Below, piece after piece: positions 1 to 7,444 of a stretch of DNA of 27,953 nt. The stretch is from Jaenimonas drosophilae. Its lineage: Eukaryota > Euglenozoa > Kinetoplastea > Trypanosomatida > Trypanosomatidae. Position numbers and translations under genes: made by a program. The stretch is from positions 1 through 27,953 of the forward strand of contig JASAON010001441.1 of the NCBI GenBank assembly GCA_030849065.1, read 5' to 3'. The notes under the pieces are model-generated. The model searched no databases. It saw only the letters and a program-made list of their open reading frames with translations, and was not told the DNA's origin. Position 1 is the stretch's first letter. Each line of letters starts with the position of its first letter.

Positions 1-219
1 GAACGCCTCAGCCAGCATGGGACGACCAATTGTCTCAAACACCGGACTCTGATCACCTGTAAACACACGATCAAACTTGAATTCTCGGCGAGAGCCTTTT
101 TCATCCATTGCTATCAAACTTGCAGCGTTGACTGCGCTAATAGCATTTGGGTCATTGTTACCTGAAGGCGGCGGCCGAATGCGCACAGATACTTGAACTC
201 GGGTTGCAGACTCTTTCAT
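1..219 (-). CDS. kinesin motor protein, N-terminal fragment (runs off the window)
   Basis: Reading the minus strand from the ATG at 219-217 gives 73 codons that stay open to the window edge. The product begins MKESATRVQVSVRIRPP, the first beta strand of a kinesin motor domain. Further on it has EFKFDRVFTGDQSPVFE, which matches the conserved kinesin segment with an FxFDxVF core followed by Q and a hydrophobic pair. Kinesins are microtubule-dependent ATPases that move cargo or act in the flagellum and spindle. The P-loop and switch motifs lie outside the window, so the kinesin family cannot be assigned. The motor domain starts almost at residue 1, so this is an N-terminal-motor kinesin. It is the second gene of the minus-strand unit, after the aminopeptidase. 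Its 5' UTR may hold a three-codon upstream ORF starting at 254. Confidence 0.8.
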   Translation of the reverse strand, partial: MKESATRVQVSVRIRPPPSGNNDPNAISAVNAASLIAMDEKGSRREFKFDRVFTGDQSPVFETIGRPMLAEAF

Positions 220-633
220 TTGGTGAGAACTTTGACAAGAAGTCACCCTCCCATGCCTTTGTGTACTAAGAGAAATACAAGAAGCAAGCAAGTTTGTTGA
301 TATGCATGCAGACAGTCAAATAGTGAACGCACCTAAGTAACGGCGTACTTGAAATGAAAGCGGTTCAGCGTTGATTCCGAAGATTGTCTTGGAGTGGAAA
401 AGTGAAGCTACCTTTAATCCCAGAAAAAAATGTTTTTGCTACTTCCCAAAGAAAATCTTGTCAAACGAGCAATATGTGCGTGACGAGATCGCTGCAATAT
501 AGGAATGATTTTTAGGACTGCAAAAGTTGACGAGGTGAATCATGTATATTGGTGTAGAGACTGCCTCACCTCAAACACAAGAAAAACATGCACTCGTATC
601 TCACAGGGAGAAAAGCACCTAACGTTGGCAATT
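220..633. other. intergenic region between aminopeptidase and kinesin
   Basis: These 414 bp separate two co-directional minus-strand genes. They should hold the aminopeptidase 3' UTR and polyadenylation site, then the kinesin splice acceptor near 267. I see no further gene, RNA gene or repeat. Confidence 0.6.
266..292 (-). promoter_or_regulatory. predicted trans-splice acceptor for the kinesin
   Basis: On the minus strand a pyrimidine-rich stretch ends in CTCTTAG, with the AG at 267-266. This gives a 46-nt 5' UTR. A second, closer AG follows ACTTCTTGTCAA and would remove the short upstream ORF. Confidence 0.45.
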
Positions 634-2001
634 TTATGCTAGCAATTCTGGAGTGTAGTTGACAAAAAATGACTGAATAAGCTTTGTCAGGTAGTCGACG
701 TCCTCCGTACCGCACATTTCACGAATGCTGTGCATACTCAGCATTGGGTTGCCAATATCAACGGTTTTAATTCCAGAAAGCGATGATAGAATGGGCCCAA
801 TAGTAGATCCGCATGGTGAATCATTTTTGACCACAAATTCCTGAATCGGGACCGAAGCCTTTTTTGCAAGAGTCTTAATGACAGCTGCTGTAAGTCCATT
901 TGTGGCGTATCGGACATTCGCATTGTACTTGATAACCGGCCCCTTTTGAAGTTGGGGACGATGATTTCCTTCGTGCTTTTCTGCATAGTTGGGATGCACA
1001 GCATGAGCTCCATCCACAGAAAGCAGGAACGAATTCGCCACCAATGTCGCGCGAAGTGAAGAAGAATTCGTAATGTGTTCAAAAATATCCGGAATCAGAG
1101 ATCCACCAGCACCGTAAGCCGAATTTGACCCAACTTCCTCATGATCAAAAAGGCAGACCATTCTTCCCATTGTGTCATTTTCGAGCGAATCTGCTTCCAA
1201 AAGTGCTTTAATTCCACAGAAGCAAGACAACAAGTTGTCAATGCGAGGGGAAAAGATGAACTCATCAAAGGCGCCGCCAATGGCAGCGTCCTGCGTGTCC
1301 ACAAGGCTCAAGTCAAAATCAATGATTTCTTCGGGTTTGCAACTCGCGGACTCAGCAATGAGATTGAGTAGTGACTGGCAATGACCTGGACGAGGATCTT
1401 GAGATCCTGAACACTCGGCAAAGGTCTGTCCAACAGCAGTAGAAATGACAGGGATGAGATTACTTTCCTTGTTGGGGGAAAATCCCTCGCGCTCCGAGGC
1501 AGAGCAAAGATGAATTGCCAGCGTCGGAATACGAAGAATTGCTTTATCAATACGGACAAGTCTTGACTCAATGCGCCCATTATCAACAACAACTCGTCCT
1601 GCCACTGTTAAATCGCGATCAAACCACGTATGCCACAGTCCACCACCGTAGCATTGGACAGCAACGCGATCGTACGCTACAGATGATGATTTGGTTTTCG
1701 GCTTCAAAGCAAAATTTGGGGAGTCTGTGTGCGCACCAACGATCTTAATTCCATTCGATGGGTGAAATTTACCTCCCAGTGTAAAAGCAACGAGGCTAGT
1801 CTCGTTGCGGGTTACGTAGTACTTTCCACCACGTGAAAGTTCTGGCCAAGTCTTGCTTTCGTCAAGATGAAAAAATCCAGCTGCATCAAGCATGTCAGTG
1901 GCTGTTTTGACGGCATGGAAAGGAGTGCAGGATTTGTTAACAAAATGAACAAATTCTTTTGCGGCAAACAAGCCGCCTTCAGAACGCATCGGCGAGGACA
2001 T
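634..2001 (-). CDS. aspartyl aminopeptidase, M18 family
   Basis: This 455-residue protein matches the usual length of eukaryotic aspartyl aminopeptidase (DNPEP), a cytosolic dinuclear zinc exopeptidase that removes N-terminal Asp or Glu from peptides. The metal and catalytic residues are all in place: the GAHTDSP motif with His91, Asp255 in SPRIDNL, the FDHEEVGS motif with Glu288/Glu289, Asp330 in SVDGAH, and His424 in NPMLSMHS. The open frame continues upstream to about 2295 through G-runs and has an in-frame ATG at 2082. I chose the ATG at 2001 because a pyrimidine tract ending in AG at 2044-2043 lies between the two. The mature trans-spliced mRNA would therefore lack the upstream ATG, and the upstream residues are low-complexity and not conserved-looking. 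It is the first gene left of the strand-switch region. Confidence 0.93.
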   Translation of the reverse strand: MSSPMRSEGGLFAAKEFVHFVNKSCTPFHAVKTATDMLDAAGFFHLDESKTWPELSRGGKYYVTRNETSLVAFTLGGKFHPSNGIKIVGAHTDSPNFALKPKTKSSSVAYDRVAVQCYGGGLWHTWFDRDLTVAGRVVVDNGRIESRLVRIDKAILRIPTLAIHLCSASEREGFSPNKESNLIPVISTAVGQTFAECSGSQDPRPGHCQSLLNLIAESASCKPEEIIDFDLSLVDTQDAAIGGAFDEFIFSPRIDNLLSCFCGIKALLEADSLENDTMGRMVCLFDHEEVGSNSAYGAGGSLIPDIFEHITNSSSLRATLVANSFLLSVDGAHAVHPNYAEKHEGNHRPQLQKGPVIKYNANVRYATNGLTAAVIKTLAKKASVPIQEFVVKNDSPCGSTIGPILSSLSGIKTVDIGNPMLSMHSIREMCGTEDVDYLTKLIQSFFVNYTPELLA

Positions 2002-2042
2002 TGAAATGTTTGCTTGATAATTTGATTGGAATACCGAGGACT

Positions 2043-2068
2043 CTAAGAGTAAGTGGGAAAAAAGAAGC
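2043..2068 (-). promoter_or_regulatory. predicted trans-splice acceptor for the aminopeptidase
   Basis: The minus strand reads CTTCTTTTTTCCCACTTACT followed by CTTAG, a strong pyrimidine tract with AG at 2044-2043. It gives a 5' UTR of about 41 nt and decides the start codon at 2001. Confidence 0.6.
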
Positions 2069-2151
2069 TGCAGTTTTGCCATATCCCATACGAAGCTTGA
2101 GGGGCTGGAGAACAGAGCCCGGCGCTTCCCAATTACCACAATCGCCAGGAA

Positions 2152-2285
2152 CCCCCCCCCCCCGCACCATCGCCCCCCGACCGACAAGACGCGGGTTCGG
2201 AAGGAGAATTGCCCCCCCCCCCCGTGCTCCTGCAAGCGGGTGCGAGTGGGTCGGAAAAAGCGCGCGCCAACGGAACCCCCCCCCC
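2152..2285. repeat. three C-runs spaced about 60 bp apart
   Basis: Runs of 12, 12 and 10 cytosines begin at 2152, 2212 and 2276, with a shorter run of six at 2173. The minus strand is therefore G-tract rich and could form G-quadruplexes. The sequence between runs is only weakly alike, so this is at most a degenerate tandem repeat. Confidence 0.8.
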
Positions 2286-2338
2286 TGCCATCCAACTGGG
2301 AACAAACCCGCCAAATCGCAACTGCTGCACTTCAGAAC

Positions 2339-2387
2339 TCTTCTTTATATTTTCCTCCGTTCCGCTCACTCTTATTCTCTTCAACAG
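2339..2387 (+). promoter_or_regulatory. predicted trans-splice acceptor for COQ7
   Basis: A pyrimidine-rich stretch of about 45 nt ends in TTCAACAG, with AG at 2386-2387. It leaves a 23-nt 5' UTR. Confidence 0.65.
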
Positions 2388-2410
2388 ATTGACCCTCCCC
2401 ACGTCTTCAA

Positions 2411-3028
2411 ATGAAGTCATTACTTCGCATATCGAAGCCTCTGCTCTGTCCGGTGTTTGCCTCTCCGGTGAAGCAGAAAAAAATAGACGAGATTATTCGA
2501 GTGGACCACGCAGGCGAGGTGGCTGCAGTACGGATTGCTGCTAACCAACTGTTCTGGATGTCTCCACTGGATGATTCCGTTCCTATCGTAAAGGAGATCT
2601 TGGATGATGAAGTTGTTCACCGCCGCGTAATGAATGAGCTTGCCGTCAAGCATGGAGTGAACACGACCACCTTGGATCCACTATTCAAAATTGGTGCGCT
2701 GGTAATGGGTACCGGGACAGCAATCCTGGGAAAAGAGGCCATGATGTGCTGTCACGCTGCTGTGGAGATTACCATCTTTGACCATTACAATGATCAGCTA
2801 CGGGAAATGCTCTCATTGGAGGAGACAACCACTCAGAGCGAAACACCATCTGAGAAGGAAGCCTGGGACGATGTCAAGAAGTATATCGTCAAGTTTCGAG
2901 ACGAGGAGAAGCATCATCAAGAGCTTGGAGAAAATAACGGCGCGGATCAAGCTCCCGCGTATCCTCTTCTTTACAATGGGATCCGTCTCGCGTGCAAATT
3001 GGGTGTGGGGCTTGCGAAGAGGATATAG
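2411..3028 (+). CDS. COQ7: COQ7 demethoxyubiquinone hydroxylase
   Basis: The 205-residue product is a ferritin-like diiron monooxygenase of the COQ7/CLK-1 family. It hydroxylates demethoxyubiquinone in the penultimate step of ubiquinone synthesis on the matrix face of the mitochondrial inner membrane. The diiron ligands are visible: Glu36 in VDHAGEVAA, Glu67 and His70 in DDEVVHR, Glu119 in HAAVEITIFDHY, and the EEKHH motif around residues 165-169. A short basic N-terminus (about 25 residues) fits a mitochondrial targeting signal. Length is close to that of the animal protein. It is the first gene of the plus-strand unit. The start is the first ATG after the splice acceptor. Confidence 0.95.
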   Translation: MKSLLRISKPLLCPVFASPVKQKKIDEIIRVDHAGEVAAVRIAANQLFWMSPLDDSVPIVKEILDDEVVHRRVMNELAVKHGVNTTTLDPLFKIGALVMGTGTAILGKEAMMCCHAAVEITIFDHYNDQLREMLSLEETTTQSETPSEKEAWDDVKKYIVKFRDEEKHHQELGENNGADQAPAYPLLYNGIRLACKLGVGLAKRI

Positions 3029-3094
3029 TTGATTCACGTTGTGAACACCCAACTGATGAGCAAGTGAACCGGAAGGGTACTCATTTCATGCGCG

Positions 3095-3144
3095 TTTTTT
3101 TTTTGCGTTTTCCTATGCTTTCTTTCTCTCTGTCAATCTTCTAG
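3095..3144 (+). promoter_or_regulatory. predicted trans-splice acceptor for the NAP-family gene
   Basis: A T-run followed by mixed pyrimidines ends in TTCTAG, with AG at 3143-3144. The 5' UTR would be only 10 nt. Confidence 0.65.
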
Positions 3145-3154
3145 ATATACCAAG

Positions 3155-3703
3155 ATGGCTATTCCCGCTTCCGCTGTGGAGTCTCTCCAACAGTTCACAA
3201 AGGAGCTTGATTCAATTAATGATGAAATTGAAAGCGAAGCATCTCGACTTCGTGGAGAGTATCGTGGAAAGATGGAGGGTCTCTTTCAGGAACGCCAACT
3301 TGCGCTAAGTAAGGTGGATGGCTTCTGGGGTGGCATTCTTAGCTCTCCGAATTCCCCGCTAGCGCCGCTGCAAAATGGGACTATCGACTCTAAGATCACT
3401 CGCGCAATCACAAACTTTCAGGTATTGACGACTGTGAAGGGGAGTGATATTTCAAGGAAAGTTGTGATAACCTTTCGTCAGAACATGTATTGCGAGGAAG
3501 GCGAGGTTCATCGAGAAATTGATACGAGTCTTAAAACCACATCCTTGAGTACCATTAAATGGAAGCAGGGGACTGAACGAGCTCGTCAGGATTCTCTCTT
3601 TACGTTCTTTGAGGAAAAGCCGCGTGAAGGTGACGAGTTTGTGGTGGAAGCAGTGGAAGCGTTTGATATTCTCTATCAGAACCCATTCTTGGCCATAGAT
3701 TAG
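3155..3703 (+). CDS. NAP/SET-family histone chaperone
   Basis: The 182-residue protein has the nucleosome assembly protein fold. An N-terminal dimerisation helix (about residues 8-52) runs into the hallmark FWGGILSSP (57-65, equivalent to the FW-x-x-x-L motif of NAP proteins). A beta-rich half follows, with a KVVITFRQN-x-Y strand (102-112) and an SLFTFFEE motif (147-154) matching the family's SFFNFF. These chaperones bind H2A-H2B or H3-H4 and act in nucleosome assembly. The size fits the SET/Vps75 branch rather than NAP1. The long acidic C-terminal tail typical of SET is missing: the protein ends 30 residues after the SLFTFFEE motif with only a mildly acidic end. The subfamily assignment is an inference from length and motifs. 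Confidence 0.8.
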   Translation: MAIPASAVESLQQFTKELDSINDEIESEASRLRGEYRGKMEGLFQERQLALSKVDGFWGGILSSPNSPLAPLQNGTIDSKITRAITNFQVLTTVKGSDISRKVVITFRQNMYCEEGEVHREIDTSLKTTSLSTIKWKQGTERARQDSLFTFFEEKPREGDEFVVEAVEAFDILYQNPFLAID

Positions 3704-3825
3704 CTTGTAATGATAGCAAGTAATGGTGAAAGTAATGAAACGTCATAATTGACTCTGCCAGCGGAGGTGCCTCATTTTCGACTTCAAACTTTGTGATCCA
3801 CAGATGACACACCCGCGCACGCACA

Positions 3826-3860
3826 TCTCTCTCTCTCTCTCAACACGTATATAGCTCCAG
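3826..3860 (+). promoter_or_regulatory. predicted trans-splice acceptor and CT microsatellite
   Basis: A CT dinucleotide repeat (3826-3841) supplies the pyrimidine tract. AG dinucleotides at 3853-3854 and 3859-3860 are both plausible acceptors, 11-17 nt before the next start codon. Confidence 0.55.
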
Positions 3861-3871
3861 GCTCTCTCTCA

Positions 3872-4912
3872 ATGGCTAATCTTCTATACTCATTGTCAAC
3901 ATCATTAGAGCAGTTCAAAGGTGACGACGGTTTTCGTCGCTTTGTTGATGCAGGAAAGCTATCCTTTCTTTCATTCTTCAGCAACTTTGAGCAAACAAAA
4001 GATGAGCTTTTTGAAAAGCGAAGTATAGCTGTGATGAACACTCGTAAGTGCATGGTAGCGCTACATACTCAAATGGAAGATGTTGCTCGTGCATCCGATT
4101 CCCTAGTGCGGAAGATGGGACACATGGTTGAAACGTTTAGTGAGTTCCACAAATGTTGTGACCTCCAAGTGAAGCTTTGCTACCAGGAGAATCAGCCTGA
4201 GGAAGATCACGATACATTCGAGCAATGCTTTCACAGCTTAGATCGAACGCACTCCCAGATCAAGGACTCCTTGAGAGATTTTGTTGCTTCGCAGGTGACA
4301 TGCAGGCGGATGCTCGCATCAGCGCTTTCACAGCTAGAGCAAGTCGATACAAATGCCTGCAAATCAGTTGGACAGTCTCAGGTACGGTTTGACTTGCAGC
4401 GACGAAAAGTTCAGAGTTCTGAACGCGAGCTTCTGTCGGCTCGATCAAACTCAGGTGGGCATTCTTCTGTCGAGGCTTCTGAGGCTCTTCTCAGGCGTGA
4501 GAGCGACATCCTACAGTCTGTTGGCGATGCATACATTAGCTCGTTGAGAAGTGCGATGCACTCCACAGGTTTTGCATTTGAGCAAACTTCCATGGCCACT
4601 TGGGCTGCGTGCAACGTGTTTTTTGTTCAAGTGGGTGCCCTGTTCAAGGACTGCTCAGTGTTTGCTGAGACATCCGCGGAAAGTGTGAACAAGATAAAGA
4701 ATCACCAGAAGGTTTCTCAAAACCTGACAGAGGCAAAGAGGATCCATCTTGATTGCCAGAGGAGCCTTTTTGAGCCAACACATCTCCCAAGTGAAAACAA
4801 TACTTGCATGACGGATCAAGAAGGTTACCCCAATCTGCTTGATATACCACCCACACCAGAAGATCCAGCGGTTGCTGCTAGCAGCATCGACGTTGATGAA
4901 CTATTCCGGTGA
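3872..4912 (+). CDS. helical protein of unknown function, possibly BAR-like
   Basis: I do not recognise this 346-residue protein. Residues 1 to about 290 look almost entirely alpha-helical, with long amphipathic stretches, few prolines and regularly spaced leucines. A break rich in Ser and Gly (about 190-200) divides two helical bundles. The last 50 residues are probably disordered and acidic, ending in SSIDVDELFR. No signal peptide or membrane segment is visible. A three-helix arrangement of this length with a disordered tail is typical of BAR or AH membrane-curvature domains, but this is only a structural guess without a diagnostic motif. Its start is the first ATG after the CT-rich splice acceptor. 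Confidence 0.8.
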   Translation: MANLLYSLSTSLEQFKGDDGFRRFVDAGKLSFLSFFSNFEQTKDELFEKRSIAVMNTRKCMVALHTQMEDVARASDSLVRKMGHMVETFSEFHKCCDLQVKLCYQENQPEEDHDTFEQCFHSLDRTHSQIKDSLRDFVASQVTCRRMLASALSQLEQVDTNACKSVGQSQVRFDLQRRKVQSSERELLSARSNSGGHSSVEASEALLRRESDILQSVGDAYISSLRSAMHSTGFAFEQTSMATWAACNVFFVQVGALFKDCSVFAETSAESVNKIKNHQKVSQNLTEAKRIHLDCQRSLFEPTHLPSENNTCMTDQEGYPNLLDIPPTPEDPAVAASSIDVDELFR

Positions 4913-5037
4913 GTGAGTTTCAATGATGTTTACCACAGCTTGCTTTCCGAATCTATACATGGGAATCGACATTGTGTGCACTCTCTACACATATAAGACT
5001 TATTTCGCTTTGGCCATATCGTTGATTTTGGAACTAG

Positions 5038-5055
5038 TTCATCTCACACAACTAG
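5038..5055 (+). promoter_or_regulatory. predicted trans-splice acceptor for the MKK gene
   Basis: A rather weak pyrimidine tract ends in AACTAG, with AG at 5054-5055. It gives a 13-nt 5' UTR. Confidence 0.4.
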
Positions 5056-5068
5056 GACTACCTGTACA

Positions 5069-6187
5069 ATGAAAAAGCGTCCCGGATTAGCACTCGATGC
5101 TGCAGCGGTAGAAAACTATCAGCAGAACATGCAGTCTTACCAGATCCAAAACAACAACTCGCTCAGGCTCCGAGCCTTTCTTCTTACCGAAACTGGTATG
5201 TTTACCAAGGATGGACGCAGACTTCCTGGAAAGGTGACCAAGGAAGATATCGACACTTCTTCAAAGCGGGGCGTGGGAAGGGGTGCTAGCGGCGAGGTTT
5301 CTTTCGCTCGACTCAAAGATGGTCTTCCTGTAGCACTTAAACGAATTCCAATCTCCTCAAAAACCCATCGTGATGAAGTTGATCGTGAGCTTCAGTTCTT
5401 CAATTCTCGCGGAAAATGTCCGTTTGTAATGGAGAACTACGGTGCTTTTTGGGATCCCGAAGATGGGGCCATTGTTATTCCAATGGAATGGATGCCTTAT
5501 GCAGTAAAGGATTTGTGTCAGTTTTGGGAGGGCTTGGAGGAGTCCGTTCTCCGAGATGTCTTCTTTCAGGTAGTATCGGGACTCGTTTATCTTCACGATA
5601 CAAAGCGTGTAATCCATCGAGATATCAAACCAAGCAATCTTCTTATCAGCAATGAAGGGGTAGTCAAAATAGGTGACTTTGGCGTTTCCAAGCTAGTGCA
5701 AACGCTGGATGTATCCTCTACCTACGTTGGAACTATGTACTTCATGGCACCAGAGAGACTCGAACAAGGAGCGTATGGCTTCAGTAGCGATGTCTGGTCG
5801 CTTGGCCTTACGATGATCGCCACAGTTACAGGCCGAAACCCATGGGCCCCTCCAGAAGAAATGAATCTGTTTCAGCTCCTAGGGAAAATTGCTGGCGACA
5901 CAACTCCATCTCTACCAGATTCAGGTTCTTATTCCGATGAGGCTCGGGATTTTGTCCGAAAATGCCTGGTCCGCAATCCAGATGACAGGCTGAGCTGTGC
6001 AGAGCTTCTACAACACCCATTTTTCAGTGGAGTAACCGCAGAGAGTGCCATCGACAATGTGAGGATGGCCGTGCACTACATGACTCGCATTATCAACAAT
6101 GATGCGAAGAAGTCTCAAGGAGTTGAGCGAAGCCAAGAGTCCATGGAGAAAGATGTCAATGCTCAGCTCGACAAATTGGTTTCATAA
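5069..6187 (+). CDS. mitogen-activated protein kinase kinase (STE7/MKK type)
   Basis: The 372-residue protein is a complete kinase with all key residues. It has a glycine loop GVGRGASGEV (68-77), VALK with Lys91, HRDIKPSN with catalytic Asp185, DFGVSK with Asp203, and MAPE (226-229). The short HRDIKPSN form, the DFGVSKLV start of the activation loop and the YVGTMYFMAPERL end are characteristic of MAP kinase kinases. Phosphorylatable residues in the loop are Ser207, Thr212, Ser216, Ser217 and Thr218. MKKs phosphorylate a MAPK on Thr and Tyr; in trypanosomatids related kinases govern flagellum length and differentiation. The N-terminal 60 residues are Gln/Asn-rich and carry basic residues (KKR at 2-4) that could serve as a docking site. 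The specific MAPK partner cannot be told from sequence. Confidence 0.9.
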   Translation: MKKRPGLALDAAAVENYQQNMQSYQIQNNNSLRLRAFLLTETGMFTKDGRRLPGKVTKEDIDTSSKRGVGRGASGEVSFARLKDGLPVALKRIPISSKTHRDEVDRELQFFNSRGKCPFVMENYGAFWDPEDGAIVIPMEWMPYAVKDLCQFWEGLEESVLRDVFFQVVSGLVYLHDTKRVIHRDIKPSNLLISNEGVVKIGDFGVSKLVQTLDVSSTYVGTMYFMAPERLEQGAYGFSSDVWSLGLTMIATVTGRNPWAPPEEMNLFQLLGKIAGDTTPSLPDSGSYSDEARDFVRKCLVRNPDDRLSCAELLQHPFFSGVTAESAIDNVRMAVHYMTRIINNDAKKSQGVERSQESMEKDVNAQLDKLVS

Positions 6188-6280
6188 GCTGGTAGTTGCT
6201 GTAGAATTGTTGTTTTGAGAATTCAGGGGCTACATGGAGTTGACATCTTCGTGTTGCGGTCCTTTTATTTTGGGGCAAAA

Positions 6281-6330
6281 CTACTTTCCACCACCTTCTT
6301 GCTTCTTCTATTTCTTGTACCGTTTCGTAG
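6281..6330 (+). promoter_or_regulatory. predicted trans-splice acceptor for enoyl-CoA hydratase
   Basis: A long pyrimidine-rich stretch ends in TTTCGTAG, with AG at 6329-6330, 27 nt before the start codon. Confidence 0.65.
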
Positions 6331-6357
6331 ACCAGAGCCAGAGTCTCATCAAACGTG

Positions 6358-7161
6358 ATGCACCGTGTTTCACCGTTGCTGCGCTGTGCAGCTGAGCCAG
6401 TTGTGCAGGCATCCCAGCTGGGGAAGGTTGTCCTGCTTACGATCAACCGGCCAAATCAGCTTAATGCACTCAACAAGGAAGTCGCGGACCTTCTTGCTGC
6501 TAACCTCCTCAAGTACGATGCTGATCCGTCATGTGCGGCTTTTGTGTTGACTGGAGCTGGGCGAGCATTTGTCGCAGGTGCAGACATCAAAATGATGAAG
6601 GATCTCTCCTTTGTCGAATTCTTGAAAAGCGATGCGTTTGGTGCTCTGAATGAAGTGGAAAAGATCAAAAAGCCCATTATTGCTGCTGTTAACGGTTTTG
6701 CCCTCGGCGGTGGATGCGAGCTGGCCATGATGTGCGACATTATCATCGCAAGTGAGAAGGCAAAGTTTGGTCAACCGGAGGTGACTCTTGGTACCCTACC
6801 TGGTATCGGAGGCACGCAGCGACTTCCTCGGGCAATTGGAAAGGCCAAGGCAATGGAGTGGGCTTTGACTGGGGAAACCTACTCAGCAGAAGAGGCCGAG
6901 CGAGCTGGCCTCGTTTCACGAGTGGTGAAGCATGAAGAACTGCTCCCCACTGCCATGAAAATGGCAGAGGGTATCGCCGAGCGAAGCCAAATTGCTAATC
7001 TGTTGGTGAAGAAAGCGATTAAGGGGTCCCAAAACACAACTCTGCAGTTGGGTTTGGAGTTCGAGAAACTAATGTTCGATGCCTCCTTCAACACCAAAGA
7101 CTGCAAGGAAGGCATGACTGCCTTCACTGAGAAAAGGAAGCCAAACTTTACCGATGAATAG
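6358..7161 (+). CDS. mitochondrial enoyl-CoA hydratase (crotonase)
   Basis: The 267-residue protein is a short-chain enoyl-CoA hydratase of the ECHS1 type, which hydrates trans-2-enoyl-CoA in beta-oxidation and branched-chain amino acid breakdown. Both catalytic glutamates are present, Glu121 in GGGCELAMMCDI and Glu141 in GQPEVTLGTLPG, exactly 20 residues apart as in the mammalian enzyme. The oxyanion-hole segments are AGADIKM (about 74-80) and GFALGGG (113-119). Having both glutamates argues for hydratase over isomerase. The first 15 or so residues (MHRVSPLLRCA) are basic and hydroxylated, fitting a mitochondrial presequence. The start is the ATG at 6358; a GTG codon just before it is not needed. 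Confidence 0.93.
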   Translation: MHRVSPLLRCAAEPVVQASQLGKVVLLTINRPNQLNALNKEVADLLAANLLKYDADPSCAAFVLTGAGRAFVAGADIKMMKDLSFVEFLKSDAFGALNEVEKIKKPIIAAVNGFALGGGCELAMMCDIIIASEKAKFGQPEVTLGTLPGIGGTQRLPRAIGKAKAMEWALTGETYSAEEAERAGLVSRVVKHEELLPTAMKMAEGIAERSQIANLLVKKAIKGSQNTTLQLGLEFEKLMFDASFNTKDCKEGMTAFTEKRKPNFTDE

Positions 7162-7360
7162 GAAATACGACTGACTACGACTTAATTTCGTGTTTTTACC
7201 ATTAGTAGGGGGCATCCCTCTTGTTTATTTGTTTGCTTCCTTTTTTTACGGCTTGGGCTAGGGAGCTGTCGAATTTGCATCAAATACTGCAGTGCAATAG
7301 CTACATACTTGTGATGATTCTTCGTGATGATCTCACGTAAATCGACAACGGTTACGGGGT

Positions 7361-7388
7361 TTGCTCTCTTCATCTTTTTTCTTCGGAG
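7361..7388 (+). promoter_or_regulatory. predicted trans-splice acceptor for the deubiquitinase gene
   Basis: The tract TTGCTCTCTTCATC followed by a T-run and CTTCGGAG gives the first AG at 7387-7388. Further AGs at 7390-7391 and 7398-7399 are alternatives. The 5' UTR is about 46-56 nt. Confidence 0.5.
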
Positions 7389-7444
7389 AAGTTGGGTAGA
7401 ATTACTGAAGCTTTACCGACAGCCGGCCAATATTAAGATTGAGC

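Larger units (their letters stand above)
2044..2387. promoter_or_regulatory. divergent strand-switch region, probable bidirectional transcription start
   Basis: Genes left of this stretch are read on the minus strand and genes to the right on the plus strand. Only about 340 bp separate the two predicted splice acceptors. In kinetoplastids, divergent strand-switch regions are where RNA polymerase II starts polycistronic transcription in both directions, and G- or C-tracts have been reported at such sites in Leishmania. Three long C-runs lie here. No canonical promoter box is visible and none is expected. The start-site role is inferred from layout. Confidence 0.65.

Noticed and set aside
2002..2295. 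Open frame extending the aminopeptidase by 98 residues upstream
   Set aside because: It starts at a TTG, its upstream ATG lies above the predicted splice acceptor, and the residues are a translation of G-runs. The protein is full length without it.
7309..7410. C-box-like TGATGA words followed by CTGA, resembling a C/D snoRNA
   Set aside because: The words occur twice close together with no terminal stem, and the stretch overlaps the leader and splice acceptor of the deubiquitinase gene.
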